Assembly (NCBI RefSeq): GCF_905475465.1
Contig: NC_062250.1
Span: forward strand, 8,454,501 to 8,518,500
Direction of reading: 5' to 3'
Source of the DNA: Pieris napi
Taxonomy: Eukaryota > Arthropoda > Insecta > Lepidoptera > Pieridae
DNA length: 64,000 bases
This document shows, in pieces, positions 53,705 to 64,000 of this stretch. The number at the start of each line of letters is the position of its first letter. Positions within the stretch are counted from its first letter, which is position 1. The position numbers were made by a program, and so were the translations under genes. Below the pieces are notes generated by a model, which saw only the letters and a list, made by a program, of their open reading frames with translations, was not told the origin of the DNA and made no database searches.

Positions 53705-54955
53705 AGATTAGGTAGAAAATAGCTGTTATACAAAGTTTTAACCTAATTTCATTATTTCGGATGCGATACAATATAATTTGTCTAATTACATGTGTGTGGG
53801 AGTGGAAGTGATTGAAAGTCAATATTCTAATATCGATGCATAATTAATCATTTATAAATATTATGTCGCTTTTCCGACCGATAAAACAAATGAGTAAATA
53901 ATTTTATGATATCGAAAAAGAGTTTGATGAAATAGTATAGTATAGTGTTTCTTACGGTTATGTGTATTTTAATGGTGATACTGTAACAAAACTTGATCAG
54001 TTGTAGGCATCACTTAAAAGCTTTATATGCATGTTCGGAATTCTATTTTGACAACTTAATCTTCTCACAGCACAACTAGAACCGTACAGTCTTTTTATTC
54101 AAAGTGGCATTTGTGTTTTGAATGAGCTTATAAGCTAAACAATAATGTTACACAGAAGGATAAAGACGCAAGGAAGAAGTAGCTATTTGATACCTTCTTC
54201 GTTTCTTGCATATTTGTAGCTTGTTACATGGACAAAGGTTGTTACAATACCAGTTGTTTTATTGTTATAAATTATATAGAGCAAGTGATGATTGATGATT
54301 AACAAATGTTTGACGTCAAGTATAACCTGGGGTCTCAGATCAAAATAAGAAAGATAAGAATAACAATACTTAAAAATAACATTATACAATACAGGTTTCA
54401 ATTACTCCTGTTAATGTTAAAGAGTTAACATTTGTTTCAATTAAAAGACAGTAATATCATGCTATATACACAGTTATTGCTAAGAAATACAATATATATA
54501 CATAATACATATTATAAACTTATATGATAAAAATAAATATAGAATTTAATATAGTAAAACTTATAATGTAAAATAAGAGGAAAAATTAAAATAAATAAGT
54601 CAGCTATTTTAAAATATAAATAAATAAATTGACTGACAAAAATGTCGTTTTAACAAGGTAGAAAGTTGGTGGCGATCTTGTTTAAGATACTTAACAAGGT
54701 AAATTAAGCTTATGGCTAACTTGTAATTATGTACTAAAAATACCAACAATTTATCGTAATAAATTATGCTAAGTATGAAAATATAAATCGCGCAGCTTAA
54801 ACGATGTGTGAAAGAGACATTTAGTTTGTAATAGTTGTGCAAGTTTTTTGTATTATCACCCTCAAAAAGAAAATCAGTTTAGTAAGTGTCAGTGTTTTAA
54901 GTGAATGGTTTGGCCAAAGCACCAAGTCATTGTTTTGAAGCGCGGCATCTAAAAT
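53705..54955. other. Non-coding stretch
   Basis: Very AT-rich. Short minus-strand frames here are compositional. Nothing recognised. Confidence 0.45.
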
Positions 54956-54956
54956 T

Positions 54957-55020
54957 AAACTAGCCATGATGATCGCCAACCTTCGCAAGGAGATGGCACT
55001 ATAAGAAGAAGAAAAAAGTG
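54957..55020 (+). repeat. LINE 3'-end fragment
   Basis: ATGATGATCGCCAACCTTCGC then GGAGATGGCACTATAAGAAGAAGAAAAAA. The GAAGAAG tail after GATGGCAC is common at LINE ends in Lepidoptera. Confidence 0.5.
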
Positions 55021-55024
55021 TCAG

Positions 55025-56255
55025 TGTTTAAGTTTTTATAGTTCTCAACTCAGCTATACTTTTATATTCTTCTACGAAATTTATATTACTAAACAGTATA
55101 CACCATATATTTACCGTTTTGTGCATGTCACATCATAAACACATCAATCTTACAACTAAAACTGATGAAATGAGATAATTTAAAATTTAAGAAACAGAAG
55201 TTTTTTTATATATAATACCGGGGCAAACGAACCCACGGAACGCCCAAAAAGAGCAGTACCAAATACCTTTTGTATTTTTGATTTAGGTAATTATTTTAAC
55301 GTTATTGATTTGTTTCTAGCACTATTGTAATCCTAAAGTATGTTTTTTTATTATACCTGTTTCGATTCCCGAAGTACAAGTTTAGATAATAAAACGAGCA
55401 AGATAATGAAGTTGCAGACAATTTAAGTAGTTCTTATCGTAGCTTATCGCGCATCTGTAAAAGGCATCATAACGAGCAACGCATATTCCAAACAATGGCC
55501 CATAAAACGCCGTATATGAGACAATTTCTTCATTAACGATTGAAGCTTACAATGAGTTTACATCATTCGCATTCCTTGATTTTAAATGTCATTTAATTCA
55601 TTAAACCCTAAGAAGAATATACAGCAGTGTGCAGTCTCGGAATTAAGGGGCACAGGCAATCTTACATATTATAAAATAAAGTCCGTAAAAAGCTTCCAAA
55701 CGGAAACATCAATCGATTGTGGTTTCCTGAGGAAGCTTTAAGTCTATAATTTATTGTGGTTTTATGTAAATTGACTAAAATTACGATTATTTGTCGCAAG
55801 AGAACACGAATTCCGTGCGGGAGAATCTGTGGGTGCGAGCTAGTAGATAAATATCTCTGCATATATTTCATGATTATTTCTGAACAAGAGATGTATGTGT
55901 CGTTGGGAACTAAGATAGGTTACCTCACCTTTTTTGCCCTACAAGCGAATGGTAATCGTACACAGAAAGAGTATTCGAACGCAGGATTTGAGAGAAACAC
56001 GCTTAGCCAATTATGAATAAGAAAATATATTCTTTAGTCCTTATTTTAAATATCTCGTAGGCTGTCACGTTTTGCGTGTCTTTTACAGATTTATTTTATA
56101 GACATATTGTTCATGATATGATTTCATATGTGAAATTTGGGACCAATTTATTTCTCAAGTCGTATTTCATGCTAAGTGGGAGATCATTTGCATATAACTT
56201 TTTTGATATATTTTATCTTAAATCATCGTCGGACTTCGAAGCAAAATACATAATT
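55025..56255. other. Non-coding stretch
   Basis: At 55065-55110 TATTCTTCTACGAAATTTAT resembles 57935-57975, upstream of copy B of the duplicated block. GTGCGGGAGAATCTGTGG...GAGCTAGTAG at about 55814-55845 resembles a Helitron-like end. No gene seen. Confidence 0.35.
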
Positions 56256-56263
56256 TTACCTGT

Positions 56264-56480
56264 ATCCCCTCGACGTCCGTCGTTCCACAACTGCGCGTTT
56301 TTAGGCCTTTTTTCCGGGCACCGCTAGTATGTGGAACCAGCTAGCCCAATAAAGTACTTTTGAACCAATTAGACGTAGGGTCCTTAAAGAAATGAGCGTA
56401 CCAATTCTTAAAAGGCCGGCAACGCACACTCGAGTTCTCTCGCATTAAGAGTGTCCATGGGCATTTTTAGCATAATTTAG
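56264..56480 (+). pseudogene. LINE pol C-terminus (jockey/CR1 type)
   Basis: CGACGTCCGTCGTTCCACAAC, ATGTGGAACCAGCT, then GGCCGGCAACGCACACTCGAG and GAGTGTCCATGGGC. A stop (CCAATAA) interrupts the frame. Sense is +. Confidence 0.78.
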
Positions 56481-56484
56481 TATC

Positions 56485-56948
56485 AGGTGAATGATCGTAA
56501 ACCCACCAATGAGATACACGTTTTTCGTTATCGTTGTGCCTACAAACACGAAATCTTCGCCAACATAGATCCAAAATCTCCAAAGCAACCACTAATCCAT
56601 AGGCACAAACACGTAGCCTTTACTTTTGTTGGCATTGAGCAACGCAGTTGACTGTAATAAGAATAATCAAAGACATAAATCATTTTTTACGGCCATGTGT
56701 TCACACTTAACACAATAAAGCGCATAAGAAAAATTAAAATATGTTGAATATGCCACACTCGGTGGGCAGTTGCATATAATTGATAATATTTCATTTAAAT
56801 GGCCGAGACGATTACACACTGGCCTTTAACCTCTTACGAGATCGAAATCTTCTTTTTGCGTAAGTCTTTTTGTTTATTTTTGTTGTTTTCTATAGTCCGC
56901 TTTTGATAATAAAAGATCAGCTATCACAAGAATCAAAATACCAAAATA
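56485..56948. other. Non-coding stretch
   Basis: Nothing recognised. Confidence 0.4.
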
Positions 56949-56951
56949 TAA

Positions 56952-57225
56952 TCGCAGTATTGGTCTTGTGGCTTTAGAGTGCGACTCTCATCCCTGAGGT
57001 CGTAAGTACGATCCCCGGCTGTGCACAATGGACTTTCTGTCTATGTGCGCATTTAACATTCGCTTGAACGGTGAAGGAAAACATCGTGAGGAAAAACCTT
57101 GCCTTCGACCCAAAAAGTCGATGGCATCAGGCATCAAGCTGATCACCTACTTGACTATTAGAAATTATCATGAAATAGATAAAGAAATCTGAGGCCAAGA
57201 CCTAACAAGGTTGTAGCGCCACTCA
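56952..57225 (+). repeat. SINE family A, near full length
   Basis: GCAGTATTGGTCTTGTGGC, GAGGTCGTAAGTACGATCCC, GTGCACAATGGAC, GGAAAACATCGTGAGG, GCTGATCACC and GGTTGTAGCGCCACTC follow the family order. Confidence 0.87.
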
Positions 57226-57229
57226 TATC

Positions 57230-58030
57230 TATCGTCTTTTATCAGCTGAGTTGTTCCCCAAATTAGCTGCAGGATTTTCTCATTTATTCATTCAAAAATT
57301 ATTCTTTGAGTCAAAATGTTATCTTGAATGTGGTATATTTCTTTAATATTTACATATGAGATTTATTTAATCGATGACAAAGCTATAGATCTGTTTCTAC
57401 TATTACAGTTGACTTAATTTGGTCATCTCTGGCTGACCACGAGTGCTGCCATCCGAGACGTCAAGTATATATGTATAATAAATAAATATATATGTATATG
57501 TATATTAAACGTTAATATCCGTTAACAAAGTTGTATGTGTACACGAATAAACCAAAGATAACATGGAAGCTGGAGTTTACAAATATTTCGCAAAACCATT
57601 TTACCTTTAGATATAACTGTATCGGAATATGTCGAATATTCAATACAGGTAATTAGCAACGTTGAAAATGGCGAATATTGGCAAATCATATCAGTGTTAT
57701 GACAAGGTTGTCAACAAATTGTAACTATAATTGCTCATAATTATTACAAAAAGTTGATTTTGATTTCATGATTAATTATACTAAATAAAAGTAGTACTGT
57801 ATTACAACACCTAGTGATAAAGAGGTGTACATATCTGCGAGACTTACGAGTAACATTTCTAATACGAGTAAAGCAATGCACGAAGAAATTTAAAAGCTCA
57901 AAAAGCTTCTTACTCTATTAAATTATTTTTTATTCTTCTACAAAATCTATATTACTAATAATACACCGTGTAAAGCTTTTAATATTCTAGAACATTTATT
58001 ATGGCACTGTTAAATTATAAACACCGAAAT
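57230..58030. other. Non-coding stretch
   Basis: Contains a TATATGTATA-type tract at about 57465-57510. No gene seen. Confidence 0.4.
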
Positions 58031-58034
58031 TCAG

Positions 58035-58425
58035 ATCATATAACCTTCTACGAGCTTATCTTAAAACCATAAGATGTGCAATTGGTGACAATAAAAAAGC
58101 AAGTCATAGTATCTATGGGTCCTACTCAATTCACCGATACAACAAAGCTTTTGCTAACCTTCAACTTATCGAATCTTGAACTTATGACGACATCAAGTAT
58201 TGTACTTATTGCCAGACTTGTAATTAGTTTTTAGAATAACGTGAGACAATATACTAATTCGGAATTTATAAATATCTCCGAATTTCCGACCTCTCTAAAT
58301 TAGGTTAATAAAGGAAATTGGTGAATGTTTTTATGATATTAAGTGACGCAATAAAGTTACGCGCATAAGTAAACAATTACACTTCATACATTTAATATGT
58401 AATACATGAAATCCTGGCATTTAAA
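58035..58425 (+). repeat. Diverged duplicated block, copy B
   Basis: Partner of 53281-53700. Similarity is best over the first 150 bp and continues through AAAGGAAATT, GTGAATGTTTTTATGATATT and AGTAAACAATTAC. Confidence 0.6.
58042..58179 (+). CDS. Conserved short frame in duplicated block, copy B
   Basis: Forty-five codons to TGA read NLLRAYLKTIRCAIGD, then NKKASHSIYGSYSIHRYN and KAFANLQLIES. An acceptor-like TTCAG ends at 58034, so it could be a last exon starting with a split codon. No upstream exon was found and the polypyrimidine tract is poor. The opposite strand of this copy is broken by a stop. Protein not recognised. Confidence 0.35.
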   Translation, partial: NLLRAYLKTIRCAIGDNKKASHSIYGSYSIHRYNKAFANLQLIES

Positions 58426-58429
58426 ATGG

Positions 58430-59005
58430 CGATATTAGTTTTAATACAAAATTCCAACCTTCTTTCTCTATTTGGAATACAATTGATAGACTTTTGACAA
58501 GGTTTTCGGTATTGCTTGTACTTAATTATTAAAAATGCATAGTCATTAAAGTATCCAATAACGGAATTGATATATCGATGCACAAATGAATAATTTATTG
58601 AAAATGAGTGACCCTTTTACTTACGACACCTTGTCGGTTTAAGTAAAAACGACGTTAAGTACACATGCATTAGGGTTTATTTTCATTTAATTAGTATGTG
58701 TGTACCGAAATAAAGATTTTTAACGGTAATGTCGTAATTAAAATCACACTTACAATATAATTGAGCGTAAAGATATGGAAAAGATTTGTGAACCATTTAA
58801 ACTTAAGATATAATTACCGTAATTGATATTAAAATATAGGATTTATGTTAAACGATATCAATTTATACAGTGGCTGTGTTGACAGTCTTTATTTTTTTTA
58901 TATATCACGGCTTACATATGTTTTAATTGCTTTGCTTTGTTCTCTTAGTTTTTACATTTAGTAACCTATATTTATATAATTTTTTTTTACTTATCACAGT
59001 GATCT
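58430..59005. other. Non-coding stretch
   Basis: AT-rich, nothing recognised. Confidence 0.45.
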
Positions 59006-59010
59006 CAGAA

Positions 59011-59180
59011 CAGCCTTGTGATTCTGTAACTCACTTTTCGAACTCTTACAGCGGGTTTTCCAGCGGCGGTTGCGCTCAAATCAGTCGTGAAGCAGTAATT
59101 TAACGATTTGGCATTCTGATATCGCCGCTGCAAAAACCGCTGTGAGAGTTCGAAAAGTGATTTACAGAATCGCAAGGCTG
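59011..59180. mobile_element. CAGCCTTGCG-type MITE, full copy
   Basis: CAGCCTTGTGATTCTGTAACTC at the left end, and the inverted form with TTTACAGAATCGCAAGGCTG at the right end. About 55 bp of each arm pair, including CAGCGG and GCCGCTG. Another end fragment (TTCTGTAACTCACTTTTCG) follows directly at 59181-59202, so two insertions abut. Confidence 0.78.
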
Positions 59181-59294
59181 TTCTGTAACTCACTTTTCGA
59201 CCTTCGCGACCAAAATAAAATAGTTACTTTTAACTCTTCCTAACAAAAGAGGTTTTATTATAGACATATATTTAATGCAATTTGTATTTAAGTA

Positions 59295-59481
59295 CAGTCA
59301 AAATCTGTTATAACAACATCGAAGGGACTTCTCATATTTGGTCGTAAAAACCGATAGTCGTAACAGCCGATGACGTTGTTATTAAGTACCTAATACAATA
59401 GAATTCAGCCGCTACCCTTGATTTTGGTCAATATAACCGGTATGTTGTTTTAAACGATGTCGTTGTAAGCGGTTTTGACTG
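59295..59481. mobile_element. Tc1/mariner-like MITE with TA duplication
   Basis: CAGTCAAAATCTGTTATAAC and the inverted end TTACAACG...CGGTTTTGACTG are imperfect TIRs of about 28 bp, flanked by TA on both sides (59293-59294, 59482-59483). The 187 bp have no transposase. Confidence 0.78.
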
Positions 59482-59489
59482 TATGCTTT

Positions 59490-60520
59490 ATTAATTAAAG
59501 CAAGAAAGAAATAAGAAAGAAAGAATACTCCTCCCTTCAAGGCCGGCAGCCGCTAAAATGGGTGTCCATTTCTTTAACGAGTAATTTTTTTGTCTATGTT
59601 CAAGCATAGCTCATTCATCGGCGTACTGTTTTATACATTTATTTTAATTATTTTAGTGCATTTTGTTGCTTGATGTTTGAACGTACTTTGGGGCTCTGCT
59701 AGCTTCGCAAAAGCTCGTTAACTAACATTTATCTATTCGAAATACTTATATATGGGAAAGTTACTCAAAGAGTTGTATAACCCATTATTATGAGGAATAA
59801 TTACAGATGACAGATTTTTTAGTCGGACCCAGCGTATAACAAATTGGCTTATTATTCTGGAATTTTGGATTGCTTTTTAGGGTTGCGTAATGTGGATTGA
59901 ATATTCCATAGATTGGTTATATATAGCTTATATAGCTTCTTTTGTTTTAATCATCACCTGGTGATAAGTACGTTATAGGCATCTAAATTATTTTATCGTA
60001 ACATAGTAATATCCATAGGCATTATTTTGTTTGACATTGTTCCTTACTCTGGGGACTGAAAATATGATATATACGAGAAAGCGATTGTTTCGTTTGGATG
60101 TGATTGGTCAACTTCCCTAGTCATAGTTTCGTATTTATAACTGACTTAAAAAAATCAAGTTTTAAATTAAATTCGACACGTATATAATTTTAAATTCTCA
60201 CCTCCGAATTTCCGTATAACATTTACAATATCATTTGCGACAATAATGTTAGGGGGTATAAATAAATTTTGCATAATATCAAAGTGTATTTTATGTTTCG
60301 AGATTCAATCAAACCATTGACATCTTTTAATTGATAGATTTAGAAGTAAAGATAAAGCTAATTTGAGTCCAAAATTACACTGAATTATTGAAAAACTATG
60401 TCAAACAATGAGTCAATGCAGCGACGCTATGTATTATGTATGTAGTATGAGCTAAATTTTTGCACTCAGACGCCCATTCGGTAAGTGGTCCATAAAGTCC
60501 TAGCTAATTAAGCTAGCCTA
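59490..60520. other. Non-coding stretch
   Basis: A GAAAGAAA tract lies at about 59500-59525, followed by a short LINE-like piece (AAGGCCGGCAGCCGC). No gene. Confidence 0.4.
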
Positions 60521-60525
60521 GCTCC

Positions 60526-60543
60526 TTCCAGAATGTTCTAGAA
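60526..60543. promoter_or_regulatory. Perfect four-unit heat-shock element
   Basis: TTCCAGAATGTTCTAGAA fits alternating TTCnnGAAnnTTCnnGAA with no mismatch, the binding site of heat-shock factor trimers. No heat-shock gene is visible within several kb on either strand; the next frame (60626-60841) does not look coding. It may drive an unseen transcript or be chance. Confidence 0.6.
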
Positions 60544-60549
60544 TGGTGT

Positions 60550-61110
60550 TGCGCTGTAACTAAAACTTGTCTAAAAACCTTTTCTTCGTAAATCTTGTGT
60601 AAAAAAATATAAAAAATCAGTTCAATTGATTCATAATAACCCAATTTTAATATTAAATTTCTTGCCGTATAACAGCCGACGTTTTATTATTTCTTATAAC
60701 GTACAGAACACTCCAAATACTAACGACTCGTACTTAATTTGCATTCCGCGTGTAATTTATTCGTTATTTAACTTGATAAATTATTACAATTGCCCTTTAC
60801 CCGAATTAATCGAGTTGACGCTCATGCAGATGACACTTTAATAAGGACAGAATTTACAAGCATAATGCAAAAAAAATCTACGTTATAAACTTCACTGCCT
60901 TAATGGTTAAATGACGTAAACTTGAAGGGTTAAATTTTTAGCAAGACTAGTGTTTCGGTAAGCATAGAATGCACCTAACATACTTAAAATGACTAAATCA
61001 ATCAAAATCAAATCAAAATACGTTTATTCAATTTAGATGCTTCTTAGAGCATGCTTATGAATGTCAACAACGTTTATAAAATTCACGAAAGAGCAAGACT
61101 ACGCCATCTA
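60550..61110. other. Non-coding stretch with a LINE-tail-like piece
   Basis: At about 61000-61040 ATCAAAATCAAATCAAAATACG (minus: TTTGATTTGATTTTGA) looks like the tail of a LINE in reverse. Otherwise nothing. Confidence 0.35.
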
Positions 61111-61118
61111 TAGGTATG

Positions 61119-61267
61119 TAATCCTCATATGTACCCTTCACAGGAGACCGAAGATCTGGCAGCTACCTCGGACAAAGATTTAGTCTAGCTATTCAAAGGG
61201 GGAACGCTGCCAGTATCTTCAGAACCTTGCCTAAAGGGACTCCTTTTAATTTTATTTTAGTCATTAT
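61119..61267 (+). pseudogene. LINE pol C-terminal fragment, longer copy
   Basis: An open stretch after a TAA at 61116 reads SSYVPFTGDRRSGSYLG, then QRFSLAIQRGNAAS and IFRTLPKGTPFNFIL before a stop at about 61265. It shares the last part with 29786-29875. Only the end of pol is present. Confidence 0.7.
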
Positions 61268-61602
61268 ATTTTAAGGTTAGTTATTTATTTTTTTGTTATA
61301 TGTACACATAAATTTACATTTGAAGATGGGCAAAAACGTTGTGAGGACACCTCTTACTCCTTCCACTGTTTTCTGTCAAACACGACCTGGAAATGCGTTA
61401 TCGAAGCTCATCTTCATATCATATCGGTGCTACTTCCGAGGAATTAATATTTAATTTGGAACGCAGATAAAGTGAATCAAATTAAAGATAAAGAGTCAGT
61501 GAAAACAGACAGTTGTTCTTGCTTATAATAAATAATCAGACACCATTATTGTTACTAGTTGCTGCGTTGTGCATAATCAAAACTTGCATTTAGGTTAACG
61601 CA

Positions 61603-61852
61603 CCTTTTTTTTATAGAACAGGGGGCAAACGGGCAGGAGGTTCACCTGATGTTAAGTGACACAATGCCAGAGGGCTCGCGAGTGCGTTGCCGGCCTTTTA
61701 AGAATTGGTACGCTCTTTTCTTGAGGGACCCTTAGTGGAATTGGTTCGGAAATACTTCAGTGGGCAGCTGGTTCCACAAAGTGGTGGTGCGCTGCACAAA
61801 CTGCCTTGAAAAACGCTCAGTTGTAGAACGGCGGACGTCGAGGTGATACGCA
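61603..61852 (-). pseudogene. LINE pol C-terminus (jockey/CR1 type), well preserved
   Basis: GGGCAAACGGGCAGGAGG, GCGAGTGCGTTGCCGGCC, TTAAGAATTGGTACGCTC, GGGCAGCTGGTTCCACAA, GCGGACGTCGAGGTGATACG. Coding sense is minus. The best-preserved copy of this family in the window. Confidence 0.8.
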
Positions 61853-61854
61853 CC

Positions 61855-62210
61855 TAAAGTTACTTCTATAATGAGTTCGACAATTGTTAAGAATTGTTCT
61901 TTTGTAACAAGCTTAACAACTTTCTAAATCTCATTGTATATGCAATTATGTGCGAAGTCGGGTCAGATCACTTGTTCTTTATAAAAGGGTGAAGGGTCTT
62001 TATCTAGTTAAAAGGATGTCTATAATAGGTCAATGGCCGTACATCGATACAAGAATCGTTTGTCAAACCGTCAACCTGCCTATTTTTATCGTTTCTGCCC
62101 TTACATTTAATACCCTTAACAGCCTTTTTATAGAACAGTTTTGGTTTAGTATATATTTACAGTTTGAGATTTGTTTTAATACTAGTGCGTTTTAAGTAAA
62201 ATGCATGTAA
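61855..62210. other. Non-coding stretch
   Basis: Nothing recognised. Confidence 0.4.
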
Positions 62211-62212
62211 TG

Positions 62213-62462
62213 TCTGAATTGCCTAGTGGCTTCAGCATGCGACTCTCATCCATGAGGTCGTAGGTCGAGCCCCAGCTGTGCACCAATGGACTTTCTTTCT
62301 ATGTGCGCATTTATTATCGCTCGAAAGGTAAAGGAAAGCATCGTGAGGAAACCGACATATGACAGACCCAAAAAGTCGACGGCGTGTGTCAGGCACTGGA
62401 GGCTGATGACCTACTTGCCTATTAGATTGAAAAATGATCATGAAACAGATTCAGAAATTTCA
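62213..62462 (+). repeat. SINE family A, 3' end missing
   Basis: GCCTAGTGGCTTCAGCATGCG, GAGGTCGTAGGTCGAGCCCC (B box with a one-base shift), GTGCACCAATGGAC, GGCGTGTGTCAGGCACTGG and ATGATCATGAAACAG. The last block (GGTTGTAGCGCC) is absent. Confidence 0.85.
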
Positions 62463-62469
62463 CTTTCAC

Positions 62470-62825
62470 AATTCACAGATTTTTTTTAAATGTTTGAATA
62501 TCATGGTCGACTGTAGAGTACTGGCGAGAATCATTTGACTCTAGCGGTGTTTGTCACTCATCTTTTACATAGTGTAAATTTAGTTATATTATTTACCCGT
62601 TGCGGTTGCTAGCGCTTAGTGTGTTTGCAGTAAAACATTAATGTGCCTGTAATAAATGAGCAATGAAAGTAATGTGTTGGAACATTACATATTTTCGAGC
62701 GAGCTTTCGTAAATTATTATATTTTGATATTTCATGCCAGTATTCAGTGACAGTGTTTATTGAATATTGCGATAAATGGTAATTAAAAGATAAGTATGAT
62801 AAGTTATATTTACCGTATAGTATAT
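62470..62825. other. Non-coding stretch
   Basis: Nothing recognised. Confidence 0.4.
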
Positions 62826-62829
62826 AAGT

Positions 62830-62878
62830 ACTTGTCATTAACAGTAACTGAGTTAATCAGTGACTGTTAATGACAAGT
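62830..62878. repeat. Strong hairpin, 16-bp perfect stem extended inward
   Basis: ACTTGTCATTAACAGT (62830-62845) pairs exactly with 62863-62878. After one mismatch the inner ACTGA/TCAGT adds five pairs, leaving a 5-base loop. TATATAAG lies just left of it. It might be a foldback core or a small structured RNA. Confidence 0.7.
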
Positions 62879-62879
62879 T

Positions 62880-63430
62880 GCATAAGTTTGCGGAATTATG
62901 GTCGCGACCCGTGCCAGAAGGTGAACTACTAATTTTTTAATGGGCTACTTAAGTTGTAGGTACAACAAGAAAAAGCGGCCTATTTGCGGCTTTTAGCAGG
63001 TGTTTTTGCCTACTAATTGGCAAATTTATTCCTTGTATTATTTTGTCTCGTAAATACACGGCCTAACGAGTTTAGATTCCCTATTTTTTATGCACGTATA
63101 CTTCTGTGAAAGAAATATTATTTAAACATAATTAAGTAAGATCTTCTTCTATATTCAAGGTCATCGCGTTTTAGTCCGTTTTACTAGATTTAAACATAAC
63201 TTTTGGGGTTTTCATACTAAAAATATTAATCGAAACAGTAACAATATTTTAATTTAATACATTAAAGGAAATCCTTAATCATCAAAACTTTCAGCCAAAA
63301 TTATTCTGAGCTTAATTAACACAATAATAACTTTTACCAAGAGGGAGAAAACTCCGATACATTTAGCTTCTTAGGTCAATGAACTTATTAAAATGAAGAC
63401 GTTCTACTCTAGTGTAACAATACTTTATTT
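62880..63430. other. Non-coding stretch
   Basis: AT-rich, nothing recognised. Confidence 0.4.
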
Positions 63431-63436
63431 TAATAA

Positions 63437-63711
63437 GAGCAGTGTTGCCCTAGTGGCTTCAGCGTGCGACTCTCATCCCTGAGGTCGTAGGTTCGAGCCC
63501 TGGCTGTGCACCAATAGACTTTCTATGTGCGCATTTAACATTTGCTGGAACGGTGAAGGAAAACATAGTGAGGAAACCGGCTTGTCTTGACCCAAAAAGT
63601 CGACGGCCTGCGTCAGGCACATGAACTGATCACCTACTTGCCTATTAGATTTACAAATGATCTTGAAATCTGCGGCCCAGACCTAAAAAGGTGCCACTGT
63701 TTTTTTTTTAA
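63437..63711 (+). repeat. SINE family A, near full length
   Basis: GAGCAGTGTTGCCCTAGTGGC, GAGGTCGTAGGTTCGAGCCC, GTGCACCAATAGAC, GAAGGAAAACATAGTGAGG, CTGCGTCAGGCACATG, ending GGTGCCACTGTTTTTTTTTT. Confidence 0.88.
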
Positions 63712-63814
63712 TTTATTTTAATGCTACACTGCTTTTTCCCTGCCGCTCAATAAGCGTTTCTGGTCCTACCATATCTTCATAAACGAGTTCTACTTTTGCC
63801 TTCGTTCATTATTT

Positions 63815-63930
63815 TGTTTTTTGAACAGGGGCAAACGGGCAGGAGGCTCACCTGATGTTATGTGATACCGCTACCTATGGATACTCTCAATGCCAGAGGG
63901 CTCACGAGTGCGTTGCCGGCCTATTAAGTT
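63815..63930 (-). pseudogene. LINE pol C-terminus (jockey/CR1 type), 3' end only
   Basis: GGGGCAAACGGGCAGGAGG, CTCACCTGATGTTATGTG, AGTGCGTTGCCGGCC. It stops abruptly at about 63930. Sense is minus. Confidence 0.7.
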
Positions 63931-64000
63931 TAATCTTTGATTAGATTATTTAAAAAAGCGTTTACGCTGTTTTTTTCAAATTTCAATTATTTTTAATAGT

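Overview
The window looks like nuclear DNA of a moth or butterfly (Lepidoptera). It is AT-rich and intron-rich. It carries more than a dozen copies of one tRNA-derived SINE family, many short 3' ends of non-LTR retrotransposons (jockey/CR1, RTE and R1-like tails), Helitron-like ends reading CTAGCTGACC, and small two-exon secreted-protein genes. There are no bacterial operons and no rRNA. The only tRNA-like sequences are SINE heads. The order Lepidoptera is inferred from these repeat types and the gene style; no species is assigned.

Layout. Positions 693-5226 hold a complete Ty1/copia retrotransposon: two 159-bp LTRs that differ at two positions, a TAAAC target duplication, a primer-binding site matching the internal part of initiator tRNA-Met, and one open 1353-residue Gag-Pol frame. 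From about 5.2 to 26 kb the DNA is mostly non-coding with nested repeats. It includes elements with TIRs at 5845-6128, 9611-10327, 18456-18761 and 24563-24889, two CAAGAC-rich repeats, and Helitron, LINE and SINE pieces. Two host exons stand out there. One is a likely last exon of an unknown Ser/Tyr-rich protein (8832-8977, + strand). The other is a 100-bp internal exon carrying TM3 of a rhodopsin-family neuropeptide receptor, most like SIFamide/NPFF receptors (19784-19883, + strand).

The main native content is a minus-strand cluster of five small secreted His-Ala-Pro repeat proteins, probably cuticular, at 26277-27497, 36244-37140, 41420-42240, 43701-45672 and 50795-52337. Each gene has a first coding exon of only 4 to 8 codons, a phase-0 intron that splits the signal peptide, and one long second exon. 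Upstream of four of them a TATA box is visible about 50-110 bp from the ATG, several with an initiator-like sequence at the right distance. The fifth has a weaker TATA. The shared strand, gene structure and sequence style point to tandem duplication. Four of the introns have collected transposon debris (Helitron-like, LINE tails, SINEs).

From 52.4 to 64 kb no complete gene was found. This part has a diverged duplicated block at about 53.29 and 58.04 kb that keeps the same short reading frame, an isolated perfect four-unit heat-shock element at 60526-60543, a strong hairpin at 62830-62878, and further SINE/LINE/MITE copies. Many short open frames in the window are antisense shadows or repeat remnants and are not annotated as genes.
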